From Microbacterium terrae (GTDB taxonomy: Bacteria; Actinomycetota; Actinomycetes; Actinomycetales; Microbacteriaceae), in the NCBI RefSeq assembly GCF_017831975.1, contig NZ_JAFDSS010000001.1, positions 372,001 to 436,000 of the forward strand: DNA of 64,000 nucleotides, read 5' to 3'. The position numbers were made by a program, and so were the translations under genes. Positions 9,279 to 18,745 of this stretch are shown in pieces. The notes under the pieces are model-generated. The model was not told the origin of the DNA. It did not search any database and saw only the letters and a program-made list of their open reading frames with translations. Position 1 is the first letter of the stretch, and the number at the start of each line of letters is the position of its first letter.

Positions 9279-11573
9279 TCAGCGGGTGATTCGAACGCTC
9301 GTCGAGAGAGCGGCCAGGGAGTCTCCGCCGACCCAGATGTCGAGGGTCGTGGCATCCAGCACCCAGTCGCGGGGGACCGCGCTCCAGTGACGGAGCTCGC
9401 GCGGGCTGAGGATGAACGTCACTCTCCGGGTCTCGCCGGGACGGAGCGCGATCCGCTCGAACCCTTTGAGCTCGCGCACCGGGCGGGTGGAGGTGCCGTG
9501 GCGCTGGTGGATGTAGAGCTGCGCGACCTCGTCCGCCGCCATCGTGCCGGTGTTCGTGACATCGGCAGACACGGTGATCGTCTCGCCCACAGTGGCGACG
9601 GGCGGGTGCGCGCTCAGATTCTCGTAAGAGAACGACGCGTACGACAGCCCGTAGCCGAACGGATAGAGCGGCGTCGAGGGTTCGTTCGCGTAGCGCTTGT
9701 CCTGCTCGTCGGGTTGGAATGTCCGGTTGTGGGCATAGACCATCGGCACCTGGCCTACGTGACGCGGCCAGCTGAACGGCAAGCGGCCGGCGGGCGACAC
9801 ATCGCCGAGGAGCGCGGCGACGACGGCATCGCCGCCGCGGGAGCCGGGGTACCAGGCCTGCATGATCGCGGGCACATTGGCGTCGGGCCATCGCAGGTCG
9901 AGCGGTCGTCCCGTCATCGCGATCAGCACCACGGAGGTGCCGGTGCCGACGATCCGCTGAAGCTGCTCCAGCTGTCGGCCGGGCAGCTCGAGGGTGGATC
10001 GCGAAGCCTTCTCACCGATGTGGTTCTGGCGCTCACCGACGACGACGATCGCGACGTCCGCTGATGCGGCGAGTGCGACAGCCCGCTCGATCTCGTCGTC
10101 GTCCTCGTGGTCGTCAGACGTGGTCTCCACCGTCGGATCCATGCGATCGAACGGACTGGGATGCAGTCGGTTAGGGATGCCGGCGCCCGGGGCGTGCTCG
10201 ATCTGCACGGCATCACCGAGCCGGACGCGCAGAGCTTCGAGGATCGACACCGTATCAGCGGTGACGTGATCGAACACCCACGGCCCCAGGGTGTCCCGCT
10301 TGCTCGCCGCGAGCTGGCCGATCACGGCGACTGATCCCAACTCGTCCGCCCGCAGGGGCAACGCGGCGCCGGAATTCTTCAGCAGTACGATGGACTGCTC
10401 CGCCACCCACCGGGCCGTCTCGGAGTCGTCCTCGCGACCACCTACCCCGGGGGCGCCATCCGGATCGACGTACGGGCTCTCGAAGAGGCCGAGGCGGAAC
10501 TTCGCGGTGAGCACACGGCGCACAGCCTCGTCGACAGCGGCCTCGGTGAGTCGCCCATCAGCGATAGCCTGCGGGATGCGGGCGTACGCGGGGTCGAACA
10601 TCGCCATCTCCATGTCGAGCCCGGCGTCGACGGCCCGCGCGGCGGCGTCTGTGAGGTCTGCGGCGAAGTGCTGGATCTCCATCGACCGCACGGCGTTCGC
10701 GTCCGACACGGTGAAGCCGTCGAACCCGAGCTCCCCGCGGAGCAGGTCGGTGAGCAGCCATCGATTGCCTGAGGCGGGGACGCCGTTGAGGTCCATGTAC
10801 GCACTCATCACGTTCGCCGCGCCCGCCTCGATCGCGGCGCGGAAAGGTGGCAGGTACACGTTGTGCAGCTCCGAGTCCGACACTTCCGCGTCGTCGTAGT
10901 CGCGCCCTCCGCGCGATGCGCCGTAACCGGCGAAGTGCTTCGGCCCCGAGATCACATTCCGTGCGCCGAGGTCGCCCTGGAATCCGCGCACCTGGGCGGC
11001 GGCGATCGCTGCGCCGAGGACAGGATCCTCGCCGGGGCCCTCGACGATGCGCCCCCAGCGTGGATCGCGTGCGATGTCGATCATCGGCGCGAACGTCCAG
11101 TTGATTCCCACCGCGCGCGCCTCCGACGCCGCGATCGCCTGCGCTGCTTCCACCGCTGCTGGGTTCCACGTCGCCGCTTGAGCGATCGGCACGGGGAAGA
11201 TCGTTCGCAGGCCGTGGACCACGTCGTAGCCGACGAGAAGCGGGATTCCGTGCGGTCCTTCTTCGACGGCGATCTGCTGCAGCTCATTGATGAGCGCGGG
11301 GTCTTTGACGAACAGCACCGCGCCGGCAGTGCCCTGACGGATGGCGGCGCGGACCATGAGCGGTTGCTGCAGGAATGCGCGGTGTTCTTCGGGCACGGAG
11401 GTGATGTCGAAGTCCGCCGGGATGTTCATCGCGACGCCCATGTAGAAGTACTGGGTGAGCTGCCCGGCCTTCTGCTCGAGGTTGAGGAGGCCTAGAAGGT
11501 CGGCGACCCGATCGGTGACCGGGAGGCTCGCATCCTGGTAGGGGTGGGCGTGGGTGAGGTTTGCGCCGTTCAT
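9279..11573 (-). CDS. Glycoside hydrolase family 3 (beta-glucosidase, BglX-like)
   Basis: A 764-residue GH3 enzyme with no signal peptide. The barrel domain contains GPKHFAGYGA, and the nucleophile is Asp near residue 291 in FTVSDANAV. The second domain and a fibronectin-III-like C-terminus (ELKGFERIALRPGETR) follow. The ATG at 11573 has GAGAAG upstream. It is the last gene of a leftward set (MFS, GH2, GH43, Gfo/Idh/MocA, GH3), starting 18 bp after the oxidoreductase stop. Role: release of beta-linked glucose or a similar sugar from imported oligosaccharide or glycoside. The 43-bp gap after its stop holds no clear terminator. Confidence 0.93.
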   Translation of the reverse strand: MNGANLTHAHPYQDASLPVTDRVADLLGLLNLEQKAGQLTQYFYMGVAMNIPADFDITSVPEEHRAFLQQPLMVRAAIRQGTAGAVLFVKDPALINELQQIAVEEGPHGIPLLVGYDVVHGLRTIFPVPIAQAATWNPAAVEAAQAIAASEARAVGINWTFAPMIDIARDPRWGRIVEGPGEDPVLGAAIAAAQVRGFQGDLGARNVISGPKHFAGYGASRGGRDYDDAEVSDSELHNVYLPPFRAAIEAGAANVMSAYMDLNGVPASGNRWLLTDLLRGELGFDGFTVSDANAVRSMEIQHFAADLTDAAARAVDAGLDMEMAMFDPAYARIPQAIADGRLTEAAVDEAVRRVLTAKFRLGLFESPYVDPDGAPGVGGREDDSETARWVAEQSIVLLKNSGAALPLRADELGSVAVIGQLAASKRDTLGPWVFDHVTADTVSILEALRVRLGDAVQIEHAPGAGIPNRLHPSPFDRMDPTVETTSDDHEDDDEIERAVALAASADVAIVVVGERQNHIGEKASRSTLELPGRQLEQLQRIVGTGTSVVLIAMTGRPLDLRWPDANVPAIMQAWYPGSRGGDAVVAALLGDVSPAGRLPFSWPRHVGQVPMVYAHNRTFQPDEQDKRYANEPSTPLYPFGYGLSYASFSYENLSAHPPVATVGETITVSADVTNTGTMAADEVAQLYIHQRHGTSTRPVRELKGFERIALRPGETRRVTFILSPRELRHWSAVPRDWVLDATTLDIWVGGDSLAALSTSVRITR

Positions 11574-11591
11574 TGCTTCTCGTCGTTCGGG

Positions 11592-12710
11592 TCAGAACCG
11601 CTCGTCGCCGCGCAGGCGATCGGGAACGGTGAACGTGCTCGTGATGGTCTGGTGCCGCCCGGAGGCGCTGCTGGCGACCACACCGTCGAGCACGTCGATG
11701 ATGTGGCAGGACAGCTCGGCCGATGCCCGGTGTGGACGGTCTTCGTGAATCGCCGCCGCCATCTCGGCGGCACCGAGACCCCGCGACTCGTCACGGTAGC
11801 CGTGATGTACGGGCAGGGTCTCCTCGGCGGCGGTAGCGCCGGCGAGCTGCCGCGGATGCGTCAGGCCGCGCACGACCTTCACCTCGCCGCCGAACTCGTT
11901 CGGATTCGGGAGGAGGATCAGCCCTTCGGTGCCCTGGATGCACAGGTAGTGGTGCTCCGGGAACACGGCGTCGCCGTTGAACATCACCGTTCCGAGCACG
12001 CCGCTCTCCAAGCGCAGCACAGCCGACATGATGTTCTCGTTGCGGATCTCGTACTCGGTCGGCGCTGTGTCTCCGCGATCCAGGATGCTGTGTCGAAGCG
12101 GCCGATTCGTCTGCACGAAGCCCGACACCTCGGCGACCGGACCGAGAATCGAGAGGACCGCCGTCAGCGCATAGACGCCGAAGTCGTACCCCATCCCTGC
12201 GCCCGGGCGCAGGAGGAAAGGCAGGAACTCGTAGAGCAGGTCCAGTCCCCGGTTGAGCATGACCGTGAACCCGGTCGGCTGCCCGATCAGACCCTCAGCG
12301 ATCGCTTCCGCCGCGGTCTGGACACCCGCGCCGAGAAAGGTGTCGGGGGCGCAGCCGAGGCGCAATCCCCGTGCCTCGGCCAGATCGGCCAGTCGCCGTG
12401 CGGACGTGTGATCAGCGGTGAGGGTCTTCTCCGAGAACACGTGCTTGCCGGCGTGCAGTGCACGTTCGATCACTTCGGCGTGCGCCTCGACCGGGGTAAG
12501 GTTCAGAATGAGGTCGATCGAACGATCATCCAGCATCTGCTCCAGGGTGTGCCCTGCGATGCCGAACTGCGCCGCCTTGGCGGCGATGCGGTCAGCGTCA
12601 CGCGCACTGACGGCCACCAGCTCGAGGTTGCTGAACAGGCCCTGCGTGTTCCGCAGAAACGTGTCACTGATCATGCCGGTGCCGACGACACCCACCCGCA
12701 TCGGTTCCAT
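11592..12710 (-). CDS. Gfo/Idh/MocA family oxidoreductase
   Basis: A 372-residue protein. The N-terminal Rossmann fold begins MRVGVVGTGMISDTF (GxGxxx NAD(P) motif), and SEKTLTAD near residue 95 matches the conserved Glu-Lys region of this family. The C-terminal alpha/beta domain follows. The ATG at 12710 is chosen for its GGAGGGA site; a longer open frame upstream lies inside the GH43 gene and lacks family similarity. Family members oxidise or reduce sugars and glycosides, including 3-keto-glycoside and inositol chemistry. Placement between GH43 and GH3 genes suggests processing of a released sugar or modification of a glycoside before cleavage (inference). Confidence 0.9.
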   Translation of the reverse strand: MEPMRVGVVGTGMISDTFLRNTQGLFSNLELVAVSARDADRIAAKAAQFGIAGHTLEQMLDDRSIDLILNLTPVEAHAEVIERALHAGKHVFSEKTLTADHTSARRLADLAEARGLRLGCAPDTFLGAGVQTAAEAIAEGLIGQPTGFTVMLNRGLDLLYEFLPFLLRPGAGMGYDFGVYALTAVLSILGPVAEVSGFVQTNRPLRHSILDRGDTAPTEYEIRNENIMSAVLRLESGVLGTVMFNGDAVFPEHHYLCIQGTEGLILLPNPNEFGGEVKVVRGLTHPRQLAGATAAEETLPVHHGYRDESRGLGAAEMAAAIHEDRPHRASAELSCHIIDVLDGVVASSASGRHQTITSTFTVPDRLRGDERF

Positions 12711-12730
12711 GCGTCGTTCCCTCCGTGTGC

Positions 12731-14212
12731 TCACCGACCGTGGTCGAGTGAGCTCGTGTATCGGGCTTCGGCCACCGCGACCGCCCCGTCGAGCACTTCG
12801 ATACCCCACACGCGGCCGGTGAACCCGCCCGCGACCTCGGTCGAGAGGTAGCGTCCGTCGACGTCGCCGAGGCTCACGAACGAGCCGTCGGCCGTCTTCA
12901 CCGCGAAGCCGACGCGGTCGGGCTCGGGGTGCGCGCCCCAGGGTTGCGGCGGCGGCCGGCGGAAGACGCGGATCTGCACCGTGACCCGTCCGGCGCCATC
13001 CAGCGGCAGGCTGTTGGCCGTCGACTCGATGGGGCCGGCCGACAACTGCAGCTCGGCGAGGTCGGGGGTGAGCTTCAGGCCGTACCAGTGCGCGTCGTCA
13101 TGGCGCAGGATCGCCCGCGCCGACCCCGCGCTCACGTCAAGGTCGAGCTCGGCTTCCCACTCGATGTCGCGTGCTCGTGTCGCAAGGATCGACGGAGAGA
13201 GTCGGGATGCCTCATACTCGAGAACCGCACCGTCGGTGCCGGTGCGCGCGAAGTTCGATGGTGAAGCGCCGGGAGAGATCCAGCGCGGGTGAAATGCAGC
13301 ATCCTCGAATCTGTCAATGAAGGTGTGGTCGACGACCGGTGCGTCGAACCGCGTTTCGTCGACGCGCGGCCAGCCGTCCACCCAGTCGATGCCCGCAAGG
13401 AAGGTCTCGCGGCCGTTGACATGGAACGCGGGGGTCATACCCCGCGGTCGCACGCCGAGGTACACCATCGCCCATGAGCCGTCGGGGCATTGCACGAAGT
13501 CGCCGTGGCCGGTGTTCTGCACCTCGTGGTCGGTGCTGCGGTGCGACATGATCGGGTTCGACGGCGTGCCCTCGAAAGGTCCGTCGATGTCGCGTGAGCG
13601 CGCCACCGAGATCACGTGCCCACGCTCGGTACCGCCCTCGGCGACGAGAAGATACCACCAGTCGCCGATGCGGTATCGGTGCGCTCCCTCGGTATGGGGG
13701 AGGCCCGTGCCGGCCCACAGCAGCCTCGGCTCCGACAGTGCTCGCCCGGTGGTGAGATCGACGGCGATCCCCGCCACGCCGTTGAGATCGGGGTGGAAGG
13801 ACTTCCAGCTGAGGTGGGCGACACCATCCTCGTCCCACACCAGGTCGGGGTCGATTCCGACGGCGGCCGGGACGAACACCGGCTCGGACCACGGGCCTTC
13901 CGCCGACTCGGCGTGGACGATCAGCTGGCCGTCGAACGGCCGAGAGGTGTCGGTGGTCGCCAGCCAGAACCTGCCGCCGTGATGGCGCAGCGTCGGGGCG
14001 TAGATGCCGCTGTCCTTCGCGCCGACCGATGGCCGCAGCTGCGAGTCGCGATCCAGTGCGTTGCCGATCAGCTCCCAGTGGAGGAGGTTGGTGCTGCGAT
14101 GGATGGGCACGCCGGGCGAGTACTCGAAGCTCGACGTCGCCAGGTAGTAGGTGTCGCCGACGCGGCAGATCGACGGGTCGGGATGGAATCCCGAGAGGAT
14201 CGGCTCGGTCAC
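12731..14212 (-). CDS. Glycoside hydrolase family 43 (beta-xylosidase/arabinofuranosidase)
   Basis: A 493-residue GH43 enzyme. The five-bladed propeller carries the catalytic base Asp in GFHPDPS (residues 8-14), the pKa-setting Asp in DPDLVWDEDG, and the acid Glu in TEGAHRYRIGDWWYLL. A C-terminal beta-sandwich follows from about residue 310, as in GH43 xylosidases. There is no signal peptide. The GTG start overlaps the GH2 stop (GTGA), so translation is coupled. Likely substrates are xylosyl or arabinosyl residues on plant oligosaccharides or glycosides; the two cannot be separated here. A paralogue with the same layout is at 42681-44159. Confidence 0.92.
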   Translation of the reverse strand: MTEPILSGFHPDPSICRVGDTYYLATSSFEYSPGVPIHRSTNLLHWELIGNALDRDSQLRPSVGAKDSGIYAPTLRHHGGRFWLATTDTSRPFDGQLIVHAESAEGPWSEPVFVPAAVGIDPDLVWDEDGVAHLSWKSFHPDLNGVAGIAVDLTTGRALSEPRLLWAGTGLPHTEGAHRYRIGDWWYLLVAEGGTERGHVISVARSRDIDGPFEGTPSNPIMSHRSTDHEVQNTGHGDFVQCPDGSWAMVYLGVRPRGMTPAFHVNGRETFLAGIDWVDGWPRVDETRFDAPVVDHTFIDRFEDAAFHPRWISPGASPSNFARTGTDGAVLEYEASRLSPSILATRARDIEWEAELDLDVSAGSARAILRHDDAHWYGLKLTPDLAELQLSAGPIESTANSLPLDGAGRVTVQIRVFRRPPPQPWGAHPEPDRVGFAVKTADGSFVSLGDVDGRYLSTEVAGGFTGRVWGIEVLDGAVAVAEARYTSSLDHGR

Positions 14213-16647
14213 GCCGTCACCGCCACGGTCGCGTCCGCCGGCGCCAGGCCCTCGGCGCTCGCCGCGATGCGCACCGATCCCTCACCGGTGGGTCGGAGGA
14301 CGGCGAGCAAGCGACCCTCGAACGTCGTGTGCCGGGTCTGGCCATATGTCTCGACGTTGTCCGGGCGTGCGCTCCCGTAGCCGACGAGCTCGGCGGGGCC
14401 CGAGATCTCGATCGACACGGGACGGTCGACGGAGGTGACGAGCGTGCCCGCGGTGTCCGTCAGCTCGATCGGCACATAGATGAGCGATCCTGTCGCCAGG
14501 CGTGCCGCCTGGCTCTCGGGCGTCACCGTCAGCGACGGCTCTCCCACGGCCGGGTGCAGCGTAAACCGACCCGCCTCGACGCCGTCGCGGTAGCTCACCG
14601 CCGTCAGGTCGGACGCCGCATACGCAACGTCGAACCTCGCGAGGTAGCCCGCGTCGACCCCCGCCTGCTGACGGCCGAGCGATGTGTCGCCCAGGAGCAG
14701 CTCGACCTCGTCGCCGTCGGCGTACACTTCGACAGTCATCGGAGAGCCGGGCTCGAGGTCCCACGCCCAGGATCCGACGGTGTCGCTCCACGACCAGGTG
14801 CCGGTGAGCTGGCGGAGGTGACGGTTCTGCGGGCGACGCACGGCGATGTACGGCTCGGCGCGAAGTCCGAACACGATCTCGCGGAAGAACGAAGCGGGGC
14901 GGCGGAAGCCGGTGATGTCGAGGTCGCCGGTCCACGCCGTCAGCCACGGGTACTCGGCCTCGAGGGCGAGATCCTCGCCCTCCCATCGCGGGCGACCGAT
15001 CCCCACCTCGCCGAGGTAGTCCCAGCCCACCCACGTGAAATCGCCCAGAACGTGGGAGTGCTCGAGCACGAGCGGCCAGTTCGTCGCAATACGGCCCGGA
15101 TAGGTCTCGCTGCCGACGATGATGCGGTTCGGGAAAAGGTCGGCATCCAACGCATAGCGCGCGTCCCCGTAGTTCAGGCCGGCGACATCGAGCGTCGCGA
15201 ATGCCTCCTCGGTGCGGCGGGTGACGAGGTCCGAGCGGTTCAGCTGGTTCATTCCGTCGGCCGACGAGGCCATGACATCGTTGACGCCACCGGAGGGAGC
15301 GCTGTCCTCGCCACCGCCCATGACGCCCATCGCCATCATCTTGAGGACGTCGTCGAGCACCGAGACGAATCCGTTGACACCGTTGGTCGTGTAGCGGTGC
15401 GGGTCGAGTGCGCGGATCCTGTCGACCATCGCGCGGCTGATCCCGGCACCGTGGCGGTTGCCGGTCTCGGGGATCTCGTTGCCGATGGAATAGAGGATCA
15501 CACTCGGATGGTTGCGGTCACGGCGCACCATCGCGTCGATGTCCTTCACCCATGATTCGGCGAAGCTGATCGTGCTGTCGAACGAGGACTTCTGCACAGT
15601 CCAGACGTCGTACACCTCGTCCATGACGAGCATGCCGACTTCATCACACGCGTCCAGCATCGCGGTGCTCATGATGTTGTGGGCGCTGCGGATCGCGTTG
15701 AACCCGGCTTCTTTGAGCTTGCGGATCTTGCGCAGCTCGGCATCGGCGTACACGGCCGTGCCGAGCACGCCGTTGTCGTGGTGGATGCACGCGCCTCGCA
15801 GTTTGACGCTCTCGCCGTTGATGCTCAGACCCCGCTTCGGGTCGAGCTGAAGCGCGCGGATGCCGAGGCTCACGCGCTCTTCGTCGAACGCGACCGCGTC
15901 GCCCTCGCGCAGTTCGATCGCGGCCGCGTACAGATACGGGTCGTCGACGCTCCAGAGGTTCGGGACGGCGACGTAGGCGCGCAGGCGGACGATAGCCTCA
16001 CCGCCGGCCGGAATCGTGATCGGGGCATCGTCACTCGCGACGACCCCACCTGAGGCATCCCGGATCGTCAGCCGGGCGCGCACGGTGCGGGTCTCGTTGG
16101 TGCGGTTGGCGACGGGGGCAACCGCCTCGACGACGGCGCGCTCGGCGTCGATGTCCGGAGTTGTGACGTGGATCGCGCCCGGGACGATGTGCAGCAGTTC
16201 GCGCACGTCGAGCACGACGTCGCGGTAGATGCCGGCGCCGGCATACCATCGCGAGTCGTCGTGAGTGCGCGCTTCCACGCGAATCGAGTTGGACTGTCCG
16301 TAGACCAGGAATGGGGATGCCAGGACATCGAACGGTGCGTATCCGTTCGCCTGGTGCGCGGCGAAGCCGTCGTTGATGAACACCATCGCGTCGCGGTAGA
16401 CGCCGTCGAAGCGCAACCACACCGACTTCGATCGCCATTCCTCGGGAACATCGAACGTCTTGTTGTATGCGTACCCTCCGCTGGGGAAGAACGCGCCCTT
16501 GCCGGGGTTGTCGGCGGAGCGGGGCTCAGAGATGAGAGCATCGTGCGGAAGTGTGATCTGCTTCGGCTTCGTGGTCTGCGTGAGCCGAGCGAACGGGCTC
16601 ACCTGTGGGCCGACAGTCCAGTCGTGGTTGAAGTCGTACGAGGTCAC
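14209..16647 (-). CDS. Glycoside hydrolase family 2 (beta-galactosidase/glucuronidase-like)
   Basis: An 812-residue GH2 enzyme: N-terminal sugar-binding jelly roll (PKQITLPHDALI), immunoglobulin-like domain, then the barrel with acid/base Glu in YSIGNEIPETG near residue 391 and nucleophile Glu in IIVGSETYPGR near residue 514. Further beta-sandwich domains follow, as in DUF4982-containing GH2 proteins. The start is the GTG at 16647, which overlaps the TGA of the MFS gene (GTGA). The open frame extends to 17259, but that extension is only the shadow of the MFS gene. No signal peptide is visible. It removes beta-galactosyl or related residues; specificity is unresolved. Confidence 0.92.
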   Translation of the reverse strand: MTSYDFNHDWTVGPQVSPFARLTQTTKPKQITLPHDALISEPRSADNPGKGAFFPSGGYAYNKTFDVPEEWRSKSVWLRFDGVYRDAMVFINDGFAAHQANGYAPFDVLASPFLVYGQSNSIRVEARTHDDSRWYAGAGIYRDVVLDVRELLHIVPGAIHVTTPDIDAERAVVEAVAPVANRTNETRTVRARLTIRDASGGVVASDDAPITIPAGGEAIVRLRAYVAVPNLWSVDDPYLYAAAIELREGDAVAFDEERVSLGIRALQLDPKRGLSINGESVKLRGACIHHDNGVLGTAVYADAELRKIRKLKEAGFNAIRSAHNIMSTAMLDACDEVGMLVMDEVYDVWTVQKSSFDSTISFAESWVKDIDAMVRRDRNHPSVILYSIGNEIPETGNRHGAGISRAMVDRIRALDPHRYTTNGVNGFVSVLDDVLKMMAMGVMGGGEDSAPSGGVNDVMASSADGMNQLNRSDLVTRRTEEAFATLDVAGLNYGDARYALDADLFPNRIIVGSETYPGRIATNWPLVLEHSHVLGDFTWVGWDYLGEVGIGRPRWEGEDLALEAEYPWLTAWTGDLDITGFRRPASFFREIVFGLRAEPYIAVRRPQNRHLRQLTGTWSWSDTVGSWAWDLEPGSPMTVEVYADGDEVELLLGDTSLGRQQAGVDAGYLARFDVAYAASDLTAVSYRDGVEAGRFTLHPAVGEPSLTVTPESQAARLATGSLIYVPIELTDTAGTLVTSVDRPVSIEISGPAELVGYGSARPDNVETYGQTRHTTFEGRLLAVLRPTGEGSVRIAASAEGLAPADATVAVTA

Positions 16648-17996
16648 GCGTTCTCCTTGGTGTGTGCGACCGAGGTCGCAGGCTCTGAGGTCGGGCTGGG
16701 GATCCGGAGGTGATGCCGCAGCGGAACGATGGTGATGAGGCTCAGCAGAACCAGGCCCGCCGCCGTGAAGTACATGGCGGCGTAGTCGCGGCCGAACACA
16801 GCAAGCACGCCCGCTGCCACGAACGGGCCGATTGCCTGCGGCAGCTGATTGGACAGCCCGAGGACGGCGAGGTAGCGGCCGTTGCGGCGCTCGCCGGGGA
16901 TGACGTCGAACTGCAGGGCCTGGCCGACCGCGCTGTAGACGCCGATGGCGAACGAGTTGATGCCGTTGCCGACGAGATACTGCGGAACGCTGGACGCGGT
17001 GGCGATGACGACGAGCCCGAGGGCGAGCAGAACCGTGCTCGCGACGATGAAAGGCAGTCGGGACGAGCTCCGATCGGAGAGGGTGCCGCACGTCACGCCG
17101 CCGAGCGTCGAGACGGCGACGCCGATGACCCCGCCGAGTGACATCGTCGCGGCGATCTGCGCAGAGTCGAGCGCGATGTTCGTCGACAGGAAGTAGACCG
17201 AGTACAGCGTCATGAACGCCACGCCGAGGAAGAAGATCGCGCGATTCCACCAGACCCACGCGAATCGCGGGCTCCGTCGTGGGTGCACCCAGTAGCCCTC
17301 GAGCATCTCGACCACGCGAAGCGGGGTCGTCGAGGGCTCAACCGGCGGGTCGTGCATCACCAGAATGAGGACACCGCCGCCCAGGAGCGCCGCGATGCTC
17401 GGAATCGCGAACATGAGCGGGGGAGTCGTGGCGACCGCGCCCGCCAGGAGGACGCCGACGACCGGGCCGAGATAGATGACGGCGGTGCTGACGCCCAGCA
17501 CTTTGCCTCGCTGGCGCTGCGGGAGCCGATCGCTGAGGTAGACCATCACCATGCTGTTGGCGGCGCCGTAGCCGATGGCGGCGATGCACCACCCGAGGAC
17601 GAGTGCGACCGGCGACGGGATGCCGATCATGATGATGCTTCCGATGGATCCGGCGACCAGACCGGAGACGAGCCATGTCCGGCGGGGGCCGAGGCGCACA
17701 GTCGTTCGATCGCTGAGTGCGCCGATGAGCGGCCCGACGAGCAGCGACGCGACGCTCGACCCTCCGATCGCGGCGGCCAGGAGAGCATCGCGCGACGCCG
17801 ACGCGGTGTCTTGCAGCCAGATGGCGAGCGAGTACGTGGTCGGCGTGATGAGGGCGACGGAGATCGTGAGCTGTGCGAGCAGCACCGCGAGGACCTGCAG
17901 GACCGGCATGCGCTCGCGGGTGGAGCGTGTCGACATGCCCTCCGCCACAGGTGCCGCGGGCACGCTCGGAGTCATCTGCATCGCATCTGGTTCCAT
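16644..17996 (-). CDS. MFS transporter
   Basis: A 450-residue carrier with about twelve hydrophobic segments. The motif GALSDRTTVRLGPRRTW in the TM2-TM3 loop marks the major facilitator superfamily. The ATG at 17996 is preceded by GGAGG five bases away; the frame extends to 18062 but that part covers promoter and operator. It is the first gene of the leftward operon with GH2, GH43, Gfo/Idh/MocA and GH3, and GH2 is coupled by GTGA. This makes it the likely importer of the glycoside that the operon hydrolyses. Its promoter region contains an operator shared with the GH20 gene. Confidence 0.9.
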   Translation of the reverse strand: MEPDAMQMTPSVPAAPVAEGMSTRSTRERMPVLQVLAVLLAQLTISVALITPTTYSLAIWLQDTASASRDALLAAAIGGSSVASLLVGPLIGALSDRTTVRLGPRRTWLVSGLVAGSIGSIIMIGIPSPVALVLGWCIAAIGYGAANSMVMVYLSDRLPQRQRGKVLGVSTAVIYLGPVVGVLLAGAVATTPPLMFAIPSIAALLGGGVLILVMHDPPVEPSTTPLRVVEMLEGYWVHPRRSPRFAWVWWNRAIFFLGVAFMTLYSVYFLSTNIALDSAQIAATMSLGGVIGVAVSTLGGVTCGTLSDRSSSRLPFIVASTVLLALGLVVIATASSVPQYLVGNGINSFAIGVYSAVGQALQFDVIPGERRNGRYLAVLGLSNQLPQAIGPFVAAGVLAVFGRDYAAMYFTAAGLVLLSLITIVPLRHHLRIPSPTSEPATSVAHTKENA

Positions 17997-18031
17997 CGCC
18001 GCCTCCGCGCGTCGTTCGTCCGCCGTTCGAC

Positions 18032-18052
18032 AAACAGTACAGCGGTCTGTTT
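18032..18052. promoter_or_regulatory. 21-bp palindromic operator in front of the MFS-GH2-GH43-GH3 operon
   Basis: The site reads AAACAG-N9-CTGTTT. On the minus strand it agrees at 20 of 21 positions with the site at 18727-18747. Around it the minus strand shows TTGCTC, a 17-base spacer and TACTGT, the same -10 as the GH20 promoter, so the operator overlaps the core promoter as a repressor site should. The adjacent TetR protein is the likely ligand. Confidence 0.8.
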
Positions 18053-18090
18053 CTTCGAGCAAGCGGATGTCGCGATCTCGGCTGGTGGGT

Positions 18091-18690
18091 TCAGGCGGTG
18101 GGGTCCGGAGTCGGCTTCAGCCCGAGCTGCGCGAGGAAGTACTGCACCTCATCGACCATGTCGATCGACTCCGGGTCATACAGCCATTGGAGCTGGATGC
18201 CGTCGAGGAGCGCGACGAGCGCGGTCGCTGCGCGGGCCGGATCGACGGACTCCGGAAGTCGACCGTCCGCGCGGAACCCCTCGAGCACCTCCTGTGAGCG
18301 ACGGCGAGCCCGCTCATACCGGTCGCGGAAGAAGGCGTGGGCCGAGTGCTCGGGGTCGCTCGCTTCAGCCGAGAAGCGGGTGTAGAGCTGCACGAGTCCT
18401 GGTACTGACGCGCTGATCCGGGGGAGATCGGCCAGTTGCGGCGCGCTGCCCTCGGTGACGCCGCTCTGCATCTGAGCCTCGTCTGATTGATCTCGTCGGC
18501 GGAGGATCTCGGCGAAGAGTTCCTCTTTCGAGCCGAAGTGATGCAGGAGGCCCGTCTTGCTGAGGCCGGCCGCCTCCGCAAGCTCACGTATGGTCGCGCG
18601 GTTGTAGCCCTTTTCGGCGACGACTCTCAGTGCAACGGTCAGGATCTCTTCGGTCTTCGCGATGCCCTTGGGGTATTTGGTCACGACCAT
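18091..18690 (-). CDS. TetR family transcriptional regulator
   Basis: A 199-residue TetR protein with N-terminal HTH (about residues 12-55): EEILTVALRVVAEKG, then ATIRELAEAAGLSKTGLLHHFGS. It sits between the leftward MFS-GH operon and the rightward GH20-ROK pair, and identical-type 21-bp operators lie in front of both, so it probably represses both and itself. Its own promoter (TTGTCA, 16 bases, TACGAT; 18697-18724 on the minus strand) puts the transcription start at about the ATG at 18690, and no ribosome-binding site is visible, so the mRNA is probably leaderless. The ligand is unknown. Confidence 0.9.
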   Translation of the reverse strand: MVVTKYPKGIAKTEEILTVALRVVAEKGYNRATIRELAEAAGLSKTGLLHHFGSKEELFAEILRRRDQSDEAQMQSGVTEGSAPQLADLPRISASVPGLVQLYTRFSAEASDPEHSAHAFFRDRYERARRRSQEVLEGFRADGRLPESVDPARAATALVALLDGIQLQWLYDPESIDMVDEVQYFLAQLGLKPTPDPTA

Positions 18691-18696
18691 CAGCGC

Positions 18697-18724
18697 ATCG
18701 TAGCGCCAAGATCACGCTTGACAA
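18697..18724 (-). promoter_or_regulatory. Promoter of the TetR gene, leaderless type
   Basis: On the minus strand, -35 TTGTCA is at 18719-18724 and -10 TACGAT at 18697-18702, with a 16-base spacer. A start six to seven bases downstream falls on the ATG at 18690. The -35 overlaps the -35 of the divergent GH20 promoter. Confidence 0.6.
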
Positions 18725-18745
18725 GAAAACAGACCGGTGTACTGT
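18718..18745 (+). promoter_or_regulatory. Promoter of the GH20-ROK operon
   Basis: A perfect -35 TTGACA lies at 18718-18723, then a 16-base spacer and -10 TACTGT at 18740-18745. The 21-bp operator at 18727-18747 covers the spacer and the -10. The expected leader to the GH20 ATG at 18801 is about 48 bases. Confidence 0.65.

Noticed and set aside
14209..17259. One 1016-codon open frame covering GH2 and upstream sequence
   Set aside because: Only the part from GTG 16647 matches GH2. The upstream 204 codons are a shadow of the MFS gene and have no family features.
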